Part shown: positions 6,347 through 15,476 of the stretch, piece by piece
How positions within the stretch are numbered: position 1 is the stretch's first letter
How the letters are laid out: each line of letters opens with the position of its first letter
Position numbers and translations under genes: made by a program
Notes under the pieces: generated by a model
Told to the model about the DNA's origin: nothing
Databases searched by the model: none
Seen by the model: the letters and a program-made list of their open reading frames with translations, nothing else
NCBI RefSeq assembly: GCF_004022565.1
Contig: NZ_CP022987.1
Location: 1,488,001-1,552,000, forward strand
Direction: 5' to 3'
Origin: Pollutimonas thiosulfatoxidans
Lineage (GTDB): Bacteria > Pseudomonadota > Gammaproteobacteria > Burkholderiales > Burkholderiaceae_B
DNA: 64,000 bases

Positions 6347-8161
6347 TTATATGCCGATGGTTGTAGCAGCGTACCGATTCGCCACCACGCCTTCGGTGAT
6401 GCCTTGGGCGCAGGCCTGGGCACGCGGCAGGATGTGAGCGGCATAAAATACACTGGTTGCGAGCTTTTGCCGGCAGAACTCCGGCGCCTGCTGCTGTACC
6501 GAAGGCTGACTGCAAACCAGCGCCGCCCTGGCCAATTGCCAGCCGGCATGCACCACGCCAGCAAGCATCAAGTAAGGCACGCTGCCCAGGAACACTGCGG
6601 GCAAGGATGCCTGGCTATTTTTCAAAGCGAATTCGGTTGCTTGCTCGTAGGCAGTCACCGCAGCATCCAGCCGCCGACCTATCAAGGCCAGGCCATCGGA
6701 GTGATCTGTAGATGCGCTGGCCGCGGCCTGCAACTCGGACACCGTAGCGCGCATCTCGGCTGCCAGATGCCTTGCGACCTGGCCACCGTTGCGCAGAATC
6801 TTGCGGCCGACAAAATCATTGGCCTGTATGGCCGTGGTGCCTTCGTAAATCGGCAAGATGCGGGCATCGCGGTAGTACTGCGCGGCGCCGGTCTCTTCGA
6901 TAAAGCCCATGCCGCCATGGACTTGCACGCCCAGCGAGGCGACCTCTACCGAGGCTTCAGTGGAAAAGCCCTTGACGACAGGCACCAGGTACTCGTACAG
7001 CGCCTTGTTGCGTTCCTGCTCGGCAGGATCCGGATGACGGCGCGATTTATCGCAAGCCGCCGCCGCCACATAAGCCAGTGCGCGGGCACCTTCGGTAAGA
7101 CCGCGCATGGTAAGCAGCATGCGTTGTACATCGGGATGATGGGCGATCGTGACAGGCCCCGCCGAACCTTCCAGCGCCTGCCCTTGCACGCGCTCGTTTG
7201 CATAGGCCGTGGCCTGCTGCAAGGCACGTTCGGACAAGGCCACGCCCTGAACACCCACCGCATAGCGGGCGGCGTTCATCATGATGAACATGTATTCCAG
7301 CCCGCGGTTCTCTTCGCCGACCAGATAACCGGTGGCGCCTTCGCCACCGTTCGAGCCGTACATCAGCACTGCTGTCGGGCTGCCATGTATGCCCAACTTG
7401 TGCTCTAGCGAGGCGCACACGACATCGTTGCGTTCGCCCAGCGAGCCATCGGCATCGACCAAAAACTTGGGCACGATGAACAGCGAAATGCCCTTCACCC
7501 CTTTGGGCGCGTCGGGCGTGCGGGCCAGCACCAGATGGACGATGTTCTCGGCCATGTCGTGCTCGCCATAAGTGATGAAGATCTTCTGGCCGAAAAGCCC
7601 GTAGACGCCCTCGCCACGCGGCACGGCCTTGGTTGCCACCTGTGCCAGATCAGAGCCTGCCTGCGGCTCGGTCAGGTTCATGGTGCCTGTCCAGCGGCCC
7701 TCCAGCATGGGTGGGATGAACAAGGACTGCTGGGCCTTGCTGCCTACCGCCGTCAGGGCTTCGATCACCCCGTCCGTCAACAAGGGACACAGGGAAAAAG
7801 CGAGATTGGCCGCGTTGATGTTCTCGCTGGCCGGAGCGCCGACCAGCTTGGGCAGACCCTGGCCGCCCCATTCGACGTCGTGTTGCAGACCTTGCCAACC
7901 GCCTTGCGCAAAGGCCTCGAAGGCTTCCTTGAAGCCGGGTGAGGTCGTGACCTTGCCGTCGGACCATGTGGCTGGCGCAGTGTCGCCGCTGCGATTCAGT
8001 GGCGCAATCGCCTGCTCGACAAAGCGGGCGTTCTCGTCGAGCACCGCATCCACGAGATCTTCTGACAACTCTTCAAAACCCGGCAGGGCCAGTACGCCTT
8101 GCAGGTCAGCCAAGTGCCTGAGATTGAAACGGATATCCTGGATGGGTGCGCGATAGCTCAT
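6347..8161 (-). CDS. Acyl-CoA dehydrogenase, long (about 600-residue) type
   Basis: This 604-residue flavoprotein is of the long acyl-CoA dehydrogenase class with an additional C-terminal domain (after about residue 470), as in DmdC-like and other betaproteobacterial enzymes. Core signatures are visible: LTEPQAGSDL for substrate/FAD contact, HGGMGFIEE, and the catalytic glutamate in IYEGTTAIQ. It oxidises an acyl-CoA to the 2-enoyl-CoA, passing electrons to ETF. The etfBA genes lie directly upstream, with 15 bases between etfA and this gene, so dehydrogenase and electron acceptor are co-transcribed. The acyl substrate cannot be told from sequence. Confidence 0.95.
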   Translation of the reverse strand: MSYRAPIQDIRFNLRHLADLQGVLALPGFEELSEDLVDAVLDENARFVEQAIAPLNRSGDTAPATWSDGKVTTSPGFKEAFEAFAQGGWQGLQHDVEWGGQGLPKLVGAPASENINAANLAFSLCPLLTDGVIEALTAVGSKAQQSLFIPPMLEGRWTGTMNLTEPQAGSDLAQVATKAVPRGEGVYGLFGQKIFITYGEHDMAENIVHLVLARTPDAPKGVKGISLFIVPKFLVDADGSLGERNDVVCASLEHKLGIHGSPTAVLMYGSNGGEGATGYLVGEENRGLEYMFIMMNAARYAVGVQGVALSERALQQATAYANERVQGQALEGSAGPVTIAHHPDVQRMLLTMRGLTEGARALAYVAAAACDKSRRHPDPAEQERNKALYEYLVPVVKGFSTEASVEVASLGVQVHGGMGFIEETGAAQYYRDARILPIYEGTTAIQANDFVGRKILRNGGQVARHLAAEMRATVSELQAAASASTDHSDGLALIGRRLDAAVTAYEQATEFALKNSQASLPAVFLGSVPYLMLAGVVHAGWQLARAALVCSQPSVQQQAPEFCRQKLATSVFYAAHILPRAQACAQGITEGVVANRYAATTIGI

Positions 8162-8176
8162 GGTGTCTCCGAATAT

Positions 8177-9106
8177 TTACAGTGCGTCAACCAGTTCCGG
8201 TACCGCCTGGAACAAATCGGCGACCAGCCCATAGTCGGCGACACCAAAAATAGGCGCCTCGGCATCCTTGTTGATGGCAACGATGACTTTGGAATCTTTC
8301 ATGCCGGCCAAATGCTGTATGGCACCGGAAATACCCACCGCTACGTACAACTGCGGCGCTACGATTTTGCCGGTCTGGCCGACCTGCCAATCGTTGGGTG
8401 CGTAACCGGCGTCAACCGCCGCGCGCGAGGCGCCCAGTGCTGCCCCGAGCTTGTCGGCCAGCGGATCCAGTATCTTGAAGTTCTCGGCGCTGCCCATGCC
8501 GCGGCCGCCGGACACAACAACGGGCGCTCCGGCCAGCTCGGGCCGATCGCTCTTGGCCACCTCGCGGCCCACAAACGAAGACACGCCCGCATCACCGACA
8601 GCGGTAATGGGCTCGACCGTTGCGCTGCCACCCTGTGCCGCCACGGCATCAAAAGCGGTCGTACGGACGGTGATGACCTTGACGGTATCCAAAGCCTGCA
8701 CGGTGGCAATGGCGTTGCCTGCATAAATGGGTCGGGTGTAAGTGTCGGGGGATTCGACGGAAATAATGTCGGAGACCTGGCCGACATCGAGCTTGGCTGC
8801 AACGCGAGGCGCCACATTCTTGCCAGCCGCAGTCGCCGGGAAAAAGATATGGCTGTACGAGCCAGCCACCGCCAGCACCTGCGCGGCAACGTTCTCGGCC
8901 AGGCCGTCGGCCAGTGCCGGTCCGTCAGCCAGCAGCACCTTGGCAACACCCGTTGCCTGGGCGGCCTGGTCGGCTACGGCCTGGATGCCTTGCCCTGCCA
9001 CCAGCACATGAATGTCGCCGCCAACCTTCGCTGCTGCGGCGATGGTGTTCAGCGTAGCGCCCTTGAGTTCGGCGTTATCGTGTTCTGCAATTACCAATAT
9101 TGTCAT
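8177..9106 (-). CDS. etfA: Electron transfer flavoprotein alpha subunit
   Basis: EtfA (309 residues) binds the FAD that carries electrons from acyl-CoA dehydrogenases to ETF-ubiquinone oxidoreductase. The C-terminal FAD domain shows the family pattern GRGMGS, WQVGQTGKIV, LYVAVGISGAIQHLAGM and a terminal DLFQAVPEL. Its ATG directly abuts the etfB stop codon, implying coupled translation for one-to-one assembly with EtfB. Confidence 0.97.
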   Translation of the reverse strand: MTILVIAEHDNAELKGATLNTIAAAAKVGGDIHVLVAGQGIQAVADQAAQATGVAKVLLADGPALADGLAENVAAQVLAVAGSYSHIFFPATAAGKNVAPRVAAKLDVGQVSDIISVESPDTYTRPIYAGNAIATVQALDTVKVITVRTTAFDAVAAQGGSATVEPITAVGDAGVSSFVGREVAKSDRPELAGAPVVVSGGRGMGSAENFKILDPLADKLGAALGASRAAVDAGYAPNDWQVGQTGKIVAPQLYVAVGISGAIQHLAGMKDSKVIVAINKDAEAPIFGVADYGLVADLFQAVPELVDAL

Positions 9107-9856
9107 TTAAACCACCTTTGCTTCATTCTTTAGTTTGTCCACGAGCGTCGCCACATCAGGCACCATGATGCCGGCCGAGCGGGCGGGCGGCTCTGTGACC
9201 TTGAGCGTTTTCAGGCGTGGCGTGACGTCAACGCCAAGCTCTTCCGGCGTAAGGGTGTCCAGTGTCTTCTTCTTGGCCTTCATGATGTTGGGCAAGGTGA
9301 CGTAACGCGGTTCGTTCAAGCGCAGGTCGGTCGTGATGACGGCAGGCAGTTTCAGGGACAGCGTTTCCAGGCCACCGTCCACTTCGCGTGTGACCGTAAC
9401 CGAATCGCCCGAGACCTCAACCTTGCTGGCAAAAGTCGCTTGCGGCCAGTCGAGCAATGCCGCCAGCATCTGGCCGGTCTGATTGGCGTCGTCGTCAATA
9501 GCCTGCTTGCCCAGAACAACCAGTTGCGGCTGTTCTTTGTCGACCAGCGCCTTCAGCAGCTTGGCAACCGCCAATGGCTGCAGCTCGACGTCGGTCTGCA
9601 ACAGCACGGCGCGATCGGCGCCAATTGCCATGGCGGTACGCAAAGTTTCCTGGCATTGGGCAGTACCGCAAGACACAGCCACAACTTCAGTGACGACGCC
9701 CTTTTCTTTCAGACGGGTCGCTTCTTCGACCGCGATCTCGTCAAACGGATTCATGGACATTTTGACATTGGCGATGTCCACGCCTGTTTGATCGGATTTG
9801 ACGCGCACTTTGACGTTGTAATCAACCACACGCTTGACAGGTACCAGAACCTTCAT
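9107..9856 (-). CDS. etfB: Electron transfer flavoprotein beta subunit
   Basis: EtfB (249 residues) pairs with EtfA and holds AMP. It begins MKVLVPVKRVVDYNV, the usual ETF-beta start, and contains the signature VxREVDGGLETL...LPAVITTDLRLNEPRY (about 160-195). I start at ATG 9856, with GGAGAAGG upstream, rather than ten codons earlier. It is the first gene of etfB-etfA-acyl-CoA dehydrogenase. Confidence 0.97.
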   Translation of the reverse strand: MKVLVPVKRVVDYNVKVRVKSDQTGVDIANVKMSMNPFDEIAVEEATRLKEKGVVTEVVAVSCGTAQCQETLRTAMAIGADRAVLLQTDVELQPLAVAKLLKALVDKEQPQLVVLGKQAIDDDANQTGQMLAALLDWPQATFASKVEVSGDSVTVTREVDGGLETLSLKLPAVITTDLRLNEPRYVTLPNIMKAKKKTLDTLTPEELGVDVTPRLKTLKVTEPPARSAGIMVPDVATLVDKLKNEAKVV

Positions 9857-9913
9857 CGAGCCTTCTCCAGAAAAACTAAAAAGCAAAATTCGTACAGAAC
9901 AAAGTCTCTTATT

Positions 9914-10837
9914 CTACAGCTTTGCCAGAGCCCTGATGTGAGCGGTCACGCTGCGCCCAAGAGCTGACAAACTGTAGCCGCCTTCAAGAAAGCTGACGAT
10001 CCGGCCCGAGGCAGTTTCGTCCGCAAGCGCGACCAACTGGCTGGTCATCCAGGCATAGTCGGCCTCAACCAAACCCAGTTGCCCCATTTCGTCTTCCCGG
10101 TGCCCGTCGAAGCCGGCCGAAATCAAGATCAGTTGCGGGCGAAAGGCCTGTAGGCGGGGCAACAGCACGTCGCTGAACAGCATGCGGATGTCATCGCCCT
10201 TGCTGTAGGCATCGATCGGGATATTGAGCATATTGGCCGCGGCCGGCTGCTGATGGCTGTTCGGAAAGAGCGGATGCTGGAAAAAGCTGCACATCAGGAC
10301 GCGCTCATCGCCGGCGAACATTTCTTCGGTGCCGTTACCGTGATGCACATCGAAATCGACCACAGCCACGCGCTCCAGCCCATGCTGTTCCAGAGCATAA
10401 GCTGCCGCAACGGCAATATTATTCAGAAAGCAGAAGCCCATCGCCTGAGCATGGCGCGCATGGTGGCCGGGTGGGCGTACCGCGCAAAAGGCCTTGCGGT
10501 GCGTATTGCCCATTACGGCATCCACTCCGGTAATACCCGCACCGGCGGCCGCCCATGCTGCTTCGATCGTGTGCGTATTCATGGCGGTGTCCTCATCTAC
10601 CGCAAAATAGCCACTGGCCGGCGCGTGCCGACGCAGGTACGCCAGATGCTCGGCAGCGTGCACACGCAGCAAGTCGGCATCGGATGCGGGCTCGGCCTGG
10701 CATTGATCGACAAAGTCCAAGATGCCGCTGGCCACCAGTTGGTCGTTCAGCGCGTCCAGGCGCTCGGGGCATTCGGGATGGCCGCTGCCCATTTCATGCA
10801 GCCGACATGCGGGATGAGTAATATATAGAGTCTCCAT
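9914..10837 (-). CDS. Histone deacetylase / acetylpolyamine amidohydrolase family protein
   Basis: The 307-residue protein is a class II HDAC-like zinc amidohydrolase. It has the catalytic histidine pair H125-H126 in RPPGHH, the zinc ligands D163 and H165 in DFDVHHGNG, and D244 in SAGFDGH. Bacterial relatives deacetylate acetylpolyamines or small amides; the substrate here is unknown. The start METLYITHPA at 10837 fits the family but has no visible Shine-Dalgarno site, and it lies only ten bases from the divergent mltB start, so promoters must overlap the coding regions. Confidence 0.9.
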   Translation of the reverse strand: METLYITHPACRLHEMGSGHPECPERLDALNDQLVASGILDFVDQCQAEPASDADLLRVHAAEHLAYLRRHAPASGYFAVDEDTAMNTHTIEAAWAAAGAGITGVDAVMGNTHRKAFCAVRPPGHHARHAQAMGFCFLNNIAVAAAYALEQHGLERVAVVDFDVHHGNGTEEMFAGDERVLMCSFFQHPLFPNSHQQPAAANMLNIPIDAYSKGDDIRMLFSDVLLPRLQAFRPQLILISAGFDGHREDEMGQLGLVEADYAWMTSQLVALADETASGRIVSFLEGGYSLSALGRSVTAHIRALAKL

Positions 10838-10847
10838 AAGGATGATT

Positions 10848-12080
10848 ATGTTCAAACCGGTCCGTAGTTTGCAAGTCGGCTGTATAGCAGTGCTTCTCGC
10901 GGGTTGTGCCGCCAATCAAACAGCAGCAGTAGCCCCCGCTCCAATGCAAGTCGTGCCCGCCACCGCGGTCACACAAAATACCGCTCAACCGCTTTCCCTT
11001 CCAGCACCAGCGCCGTCCATCCAGGCCGGGATCTCCACACCGGGCTCTGCAGTTTTTCGTCAGGCCAACGGCGACCTTACCCCCAACTTGCAGGCTTATG
11101 CGCGCGAAGTCGCGAACGCTCGCGGTGTCCCGCTGTCGCACGTAGAGGCGTTACTGCGCACGGCCAACTATGACGCGGCCGCCGTCAAGTTGATGACGCC
11201 TTCGGGCAATCGCATACGGCGCAGTTGGGTCACTTACCGCAATCGCTTCGTCGAACCCATACGCATCAACGCCGGCGAACGCTTCTGGAGCGAAAACCGC
11301 AGCACTCTCGATAGCGTCGCCACGACCTACGGCGTGCCACCGTCCATCATCGTGGCCATCATCGGCATCGAAACCGTTTATGGCCGCAACACCGGTAGCT
11401 TCCGAGTGCTGGATGTCTTGACGACGCTGGGCTTTCGCTATCCCGACCCCAGTCGGCCGGAACGCAGCCAGTTATTTCGAGATCAACTGGCAGACCTGAT
11501 CGAGCTGGACTACAAAAAACAGTTGAACGCCCTGGAGGTCAGCGGATCGTTTGCCGGCGCAATGGGCTTGCCGCAATTCATGCCGGGCAGCCTGATGCGC
11601 TATGCCGCCGACGGCGACCGCGACGGCCGCATCGATTTGCTTTACAGCGTCGACGATGCCATTGCCTCGGTCGCGCGATTCTTGCGGCTGCATGGCTGGG
11701 TACCAGGGCTGCCGGTATTTGCGCCGGCCGCGGCGGGGCCCAATGCGGCCTCTTTGGTCGCAGGTGGCCTGATACCCACCTACGATTGGGCGCAACTGGA
11801 AGCGGCCGGAGCCACGCTGCGCACTCCAACAGCCGCCAGCACGGCGGCGCTGCGCCCTGTAAGCCATGCGTCGGAAGCTGGCGCGGCTGCGCCCTGGCAG
11901 CAGCATAAGCTGGGCGTGGTCGACCTGGTGGACGAACCGCGCAAGCTGGCCGAGTACCGTATCGGCACACCCAACTTCTTTGCCATCACGCACTACAACC
12001 GTAGCTACTTCTATGCAAGCTCAGTTGCGGATCTGGCCCACGCCCTGGCCGATCGCATGGGCTACGGCTGGCCTAATTGA
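10848..12080 (+). CDS. mltB: MltB-type membrane-bound lytic murein transglycosylase
   Basis: MltB cleaves peptidoglycan to 1,6-anhydro-muropeptides at the outer membrane. The 410-residue protein has a lipoprotein signal with lipobox LLAGC (Cys20), a proline/alanine-rich linker, and the SLT_2 catalytic domain with the active glutamate at about E175 in IIGIETVYGRNTG, followed by AMGLPQFMPGS. The start is the ATG at 10848 with AAGGA ahead; an in-frame ATG two codons earlier is less well placed. It overlaps the convergent cysM by eight bases. Confidence 0.94.
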   Translation: MFKPVRSLQVGCIAVLLAGCAANQTAAVAPAPMQVVPATAVTQNTAQPLSLPAPAPSIQAGISTPGSAVFRQANGDLTPNLQAYAREVANARGVPLSHVEALLRTANYDAAAVKLMTPSGNRIRRSWVTYRNRFVEPIRINAGERFWSENRSTLDSVATTYGVPPSIIVAIIGIETVYGRNTGSFRVLDVLTTLGFRYPDPSRPERSQLFRDQLADLIELDYKKQLNALEVSGSFAGAMGLPQFMPGSLMRYAADGDRDGRIDLLYSVDDAIASVARFLRLHGWVPGLPVFAPAAAGPNAASLVAGGLIPTYDWAQLEAAGATLRTPTAASTAALRPVSHASEAGAAAPWQQHKLGVVDLVDEPRKLAEYRIGTPNFFAITHYNRSYFYASSVADLAHALADRMGYGWPN

Positions 12081-12978
12081 AAACGCCCGTAGAAAGATAG
12101 CGGTCGCCACGATCGCATACGATGAAGACGATGGTGGCGTTTTCTACCCTTGCAGCGACGCGCAAGGCGGCGATCAGGGCTCCGGCGGACGATATACCGC
12201 CGAATATGCCTTCCTCGGCTGCCAGCCGGCGCGCCATTTGCTCGGCGTCTGCTTGGGCGATCAGTTCGAAACTGTCGACCTTGCTGGGCTGATAGATGCG
12301 CGGCTGATAGGCCTCGGGCCATTTGCGGATGCCGGGTATCTGAGAGCCTTCGGCAGGCTGCGCGCCGACGATCTGGATATTTTCATTGCGTGAGCGCAAA
12401 TACGAACCCACACCCATGATGGTGCCCGTGGTGCCCATCGCGCTGACGAAATGGGTGATCTGGCCGTCCGTCTGTTGCCACAGTTCGGGCCCCGTGGTTT
12501 CGATATGGGCCCGCACGTTGTCTTCGTTGGCGAATTGGTCCAGCACCTTGCCCTTGCCTTCGGCCTGCATGCTTGCGGCCAGATCGCGGGCGTATTCCAT
12601 GCCGCCCTGGCTGGCGGGTGTCAGGATCAATTCGGCGCCATACGCCGTCATGGAAGCGCGACGCTCGACCGACAGATTATCGGGCATGATGAGGACCATC
12701 TTGTAGCCGCGGATAGCCGCCGTCATGGCCAGGGCAATGCCGGTATTGCCGCTGGTGGCCTCGATGAGCGTGTCGCCGGGTTTGATCTCGCCGCGCTCTT
12801 CGGCGTGGCGGATCATGGCGCTGGCGGCCCTGTCCTTGACCGAGCCGGCGGGGTTGTTTCCCTCCAGCTTGGCCAGGATGACGTTGCCTCGCTTTTGTCC
12901 GACATCGCCGGGAATGCGTTGCAGGCTTACCAGTGGCGTAGCACCGATGGTGTCTTGGATAGTCATGTACTTTTTCAT
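12073..12978 (-). CDS. cysM: Cysteine synthase B (O-acetylserine sulfhydrylase CysM)
   Basis: CysM makes cysteine from O-acetylserine and sulfide, or S-sulfocysteine from thiosulfate. The protein (about 301 residues) has the PLP lysine K48 in NNPAGSVKDR, the substrate loop TSGNTGIAL, and the phosphate loop GTTGTIMG. The segment ahead of residue 10 offers three ATGs (12990, 12978, 12966). I chose 12978 as the one with an acceptable distance to AAGGTG, without certainty. It faces mltB tail to tail. Confidence 0.95.
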   Translation of the reverse strand: MKKYMTIQDTIGATPLVSLQRIPGDVGQKRGNVILAKLEGNNPAGSVKDRAASAMIRHAEERGEIKPGDTLIEATSGNTGIALAMTAAIRGYKMVLIMPDNLSVERRASMTAYGAELILTPASQGGMEYARDLAASMQAEGKGKVLDQFANEDNVRAHIETTGPELWQQTDGQITHFVSAMGTTGTIMGVGSYLRSRNENIQIVGAQPAEGSQIPGIRKWPEAYQPRIYQPSKVDSFELIAQADAEQMARRLAAEEGIFGGISSAGALIAALRVAARVENATIVFIVCDRGDRYLSTGVFN

Positions 12979-13031
12979 GCCAGAAATCATACACCTTAGT
13001 GCCCGCCCTGTTCAGGATGCCGACGCGCCGG

Positions 13032-13445
13032 CTACTTGGCCTTGGCTCGGGGCGCCCCTGCGGCGGGATGCACGGCGGCTGCCGGCGGGCCGGCAGTCAG
13101 GCCGGCGGATTGCAGTGCCGCCGCTTTTTTGGGGCCGATACCCTTGACGCGATCGGAGAGGTCTTCGATGGATTCGTATCGACCGCCACGCTTGCGCTCG
13201 TCGATGATGATTTGAGCGGTCTTGGGGCCTATGCCCCGCAAACTGCGCAGTTGTTCGAGGGTGGCCTGATTGACGTCGATGCCGCGGGCCAGGCCGGGTA
13301 GTGCCACCCCGGCAATCACGCCCAGCGCCATGCGAAAAAGCGCGCGCCGCCCTGGCCGGCGTGCAGGCACGGCTGCATCGGCGTAGCGGGAACAAGAGTC
13401 GTGGGCCAAGGGCCGCGCAACAGTGGATTCAGTAAACGGGTTCAT
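13032..13445 (-). CDS. ComEA-like helix-hairpin-helix DNA-binding protein, exported
   Basis: The 137-residue product has an N-terminal export signal (hydrophobic LFRMALGVIAGVALPGLARG after a basic stretch with GRRALFR), then a ComEA-type tandem helix-hairpin-helix: DVNQATLEQLRSLRGIGPKTA and DLSDRVKGIGPKKAAAL (about residues 60-110), and a P/A-rich tail. ComEA homologues bind incoming DNA in the periplasm during natural transformation. The start at ATG 13445 has GGAGGCAG ahead; upstream codons of the longer frame are unsupported. The RR-containing signal resembles a Tat signal, which would be unusual for ComEA. Confidence 0.85.
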   Translation of the reverse strand: MNPFTESTVARPLAHDSCSRYADAAVPARRPGRRALFRMALGVIAGVALPGLARGIDVNQATLEQLRSLRGIGPKTAQIIIDERKRGGRYESIEDLSDRVKGIGPKKAAALQSAGLTAGPPAAAVHPAAGAPRAKAK

Positions 13446-13554
13446 GAGCTGCCTCCGAGTAAAGGAAACAACATCATGGCGCCATCGGCCTGGCACCGCT
13501 ACGCAGCGCTCCTGCAACTGTCCATGCGTAAAGCTACCGCGTGGCGTCAAGACG

Positions 13555-14550
13555 CTAGATGCGGCCCTGTTCAAGCAGTACGCGCACGTACTGTGCAACC
13601 CCGGTTTGCACGTCGCGGAACGGCCGGTCATACCCGGCATCGCGCAGCAAGGTCAGGTCGGCCTGGGTATGGCTCTGGTAGCGGCCTTTCAGGTCTTCCG
13701 GAAAGTCGATATAACGAAGCAGGCCCTGCTCTACTTGCTGCTGCAAGCCGAGAACGGGTTCGCCCTGCTCTTCGCGCAGCGTATTGACCACCGCGCTTGC
13801 CACGTCGTTGAACGGCTGGGCACGCCCGGTGCCGCAATTGAACACGCCGGATTTCGCGGGCTTGTCCAAAAAGAAAAGATTGACATCCACCACGTCGTCC
13901 ACATGGATGAAGTCACGCATCTGACCGCCGTCGGCATAGCCGTCCCAACCACCGAAGAGACGAACGTGCCCGACAGTGCGAAACTGATTCATATTATGAA
14001 AGGCGACCGAGGCCATGCGTGCCTTGTGCTGCTCGTTGGGCCCATACACGTTGAAATAACGCAAGCCCACGACGGGCGCGGTCAAGGTGTCCAGATGGCG
14101 GCGCAGCACCTGGTCGAACAAGAACTTCGAGTATCCATAGACGTTCAGCGGGCGTTCGTTGGCGAGGTCTTCTGCGTATACCGGCCCCGCCCCATACACC
14201 GCCGCCGACGAGGCATATATAAACGGAATTTTGCGTCCCTGACAGAACTGGAACAGTTCCAGTGTGACGCGATAGTTGTTGTCCAGCATGTACTGCCCGT
14301 TGCGTTCGGTGGTGTCCGAGCATGCCCCCTGATGAAAGACTGCCTCGATGTCACCGAGTTGGCCCGAAGCAAGCCGACGTCGGAAATCGTCCTTGTGCAT
14401 GTAATCGGCAATCCGTCCGTCCACGAGGTTCACGAACTTGTCGCCCTCGGTCAGGTCGTCAACCACCAAAATATCGGTAAGGCCGCGTCGGTTCAGTCCC
14501 AGTACGAGGTTGCTGCCGATAAAGCCGGCGCCTCCGGTCACTACGATCAT
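13555..14550 (-). CDS. hldD: ADP-L-glycero-D-manno-heptose 6-epimerase
   Basis: HldD converts ADP-D-glycero-heptose to ADP-L-glycero-heptose for the LPS inner core. The 331-residue protein has the NAD(P) motif GGAGFIG at residues 6-12 and the catalytic YxxxK in YGYSKFLFD, plus FHQGACSDTT typical of this epimerase. The ATG at 14550 is preceded by GGAGAA and overlaps the hldE stop by four bases (ATGA), so the two heptose genes are coupled. Confidence 0.97.
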   Translation of the reverse strand: MIVVTGGAGFIGSNLVLGLNRRGLTDILVVDDLTEGDKFVNLVDGRIADYMHKDDFRRRLASGQLGDIEAVFHQGACSDTTERNGQYMLDNNYRVTLELFQFCQGRKIPFIYASSAAVYGAGPVYAEDLANERPLNVYGYSKFLFDQVLRRHLDTLTAPVVGLRYFNVYGPNEQHKARMASVAFHNMNQFRTVGHVRLFGGWDGYADGGQMRDFIHVDDVVDVNLFFLDKPAKSGVFNCGTGRAQPFNDVASAVVNTLREEQGEPVLGLQQQVEQGLLRYIDFPEDLKGRYQSHTQADLTLLRDAGYDRPFRDVQTGVAQYVRVLLEQGRI

Positions 14551-15476
14551 GCCAGTTCTCCTGCCGTTACGGTAGATGTACCCAATTTGCCGACCACTAC
14601 GCCGCCGGCCCGGTTGGCCCACAATACCGCGTCGTACCAGTCCAAGCCAGCGGCGCGGGTGACGGCCAGCGCTGCCAGCACCGTATCGCCGGCACCCGAC
14701 ACGTCGAATACCTCGTGCGTGTAGGCATCGGTGTGCTCGCGGCCTCGTTCAGAGAACAAGGTCATGCCTTGCTCGGAACGCGTAACCAACAGCGCTTCAA
14801 GCTCGAGTTCCTTGCGCAGTTTTTGCGCGCGTTGCTGCAAGTCGTCTTCGTCTGACCAGCGGCCCACGGCGTCTTGCATTTCTGCGCGGTTGGGCGTGAT
14901 CATGGTGGCACCACGGTACCGCTGATACGACTGCCCTTTGGGATCGACCAATACGGGCACGCCGGCAACACGGGCGGCACTGATCAGTACGTCTACCTGC
15001 GCCAGCGCACCCTTGGCATAGTCGGACAACACCAGCATATCGTGCTCCGCCATCAGTTGCCGTGCCTGGGCCTCCAGCTTGTCCAGGCAAGCCAAGCCGG
15101 GGGTTTCTTCGAAGTCGACTCGCAGCAATTGCTGCTGGCGCCCCATCACACGCATTTTCAGAGTGGTGGGGGTTTCCGGATCGGCAACCAGGCAGGAATT
15201 GATGCCCGCCTCGCGCGCCAGCTCGCGCACGCGCGTGCCTGGCTCATCGCTGCCCACTACACCCAACAAACTGGCTTGCGCACCCAGCGCGACGATATTG
15301 CGGGCGACGTTGGCGGCTCCGCCCAGACGGTCTTCGCGCCGCGCAACCCGAACCACGGGTACGGGTGCCTCCGGCGATATACGCTCGACCTCGCCGAACC
15401 AATATCGGTCCAGCATGATGTCGCCCACGACCAAAACTTTCACGCGGCTGACCGCCTCCAGGGGGTAAGCCATCAT
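14547..15476 (-). CDS. D-glycero-beta-D-manno-heptose 7-phosphate kinase (RfaE1 domain only)
   Basis: This 309-residue PfkB-family kinase phosphorylates heptose 7-phosphate at C1 in ADP-heptose synthesis. Visible are GDIMLDRYWFG near the start, GGAANVARNI (sugar site) and the catalytic SGAGDTVLA near the C-terminus. E. coli HldE has a second, nucleotidyltransferase domain; here the protein ends after the kinase, so the adenylyltransferase (RfaE2/HldC) must be encoded elsewhere. GGAGGAAA precedes the ATG, which overlaps the lapB stop as ATGA. Confidence 0.95.
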   Translation of the reverse strand: MMAYPLEAVSRVKVLVVGDIMLDRYWFGEVERISPEAPVPVVRVARREDRLGGAANVARNIVALGAQASLLGVVGSDEPGTRVRELAREAGINSCLVADPETPTTLKMRVMGRQQQLLRVDFEETPGLACLDKLEAQARQLMAEHDMLVLSDYAKGALAQVDVLISAARVAGVPVLVDPKGQSYQRYRGATMITPNRAEMQDAVGRWSDEDDLQQRAQKLRKELELEALLVTRSEQGMTLFSERGREHTDAYTHEVFDVSGAGDTVLAALAVTRAAGLDWYDAVLWANRAGGVVVGKLGTSTVTAGELA

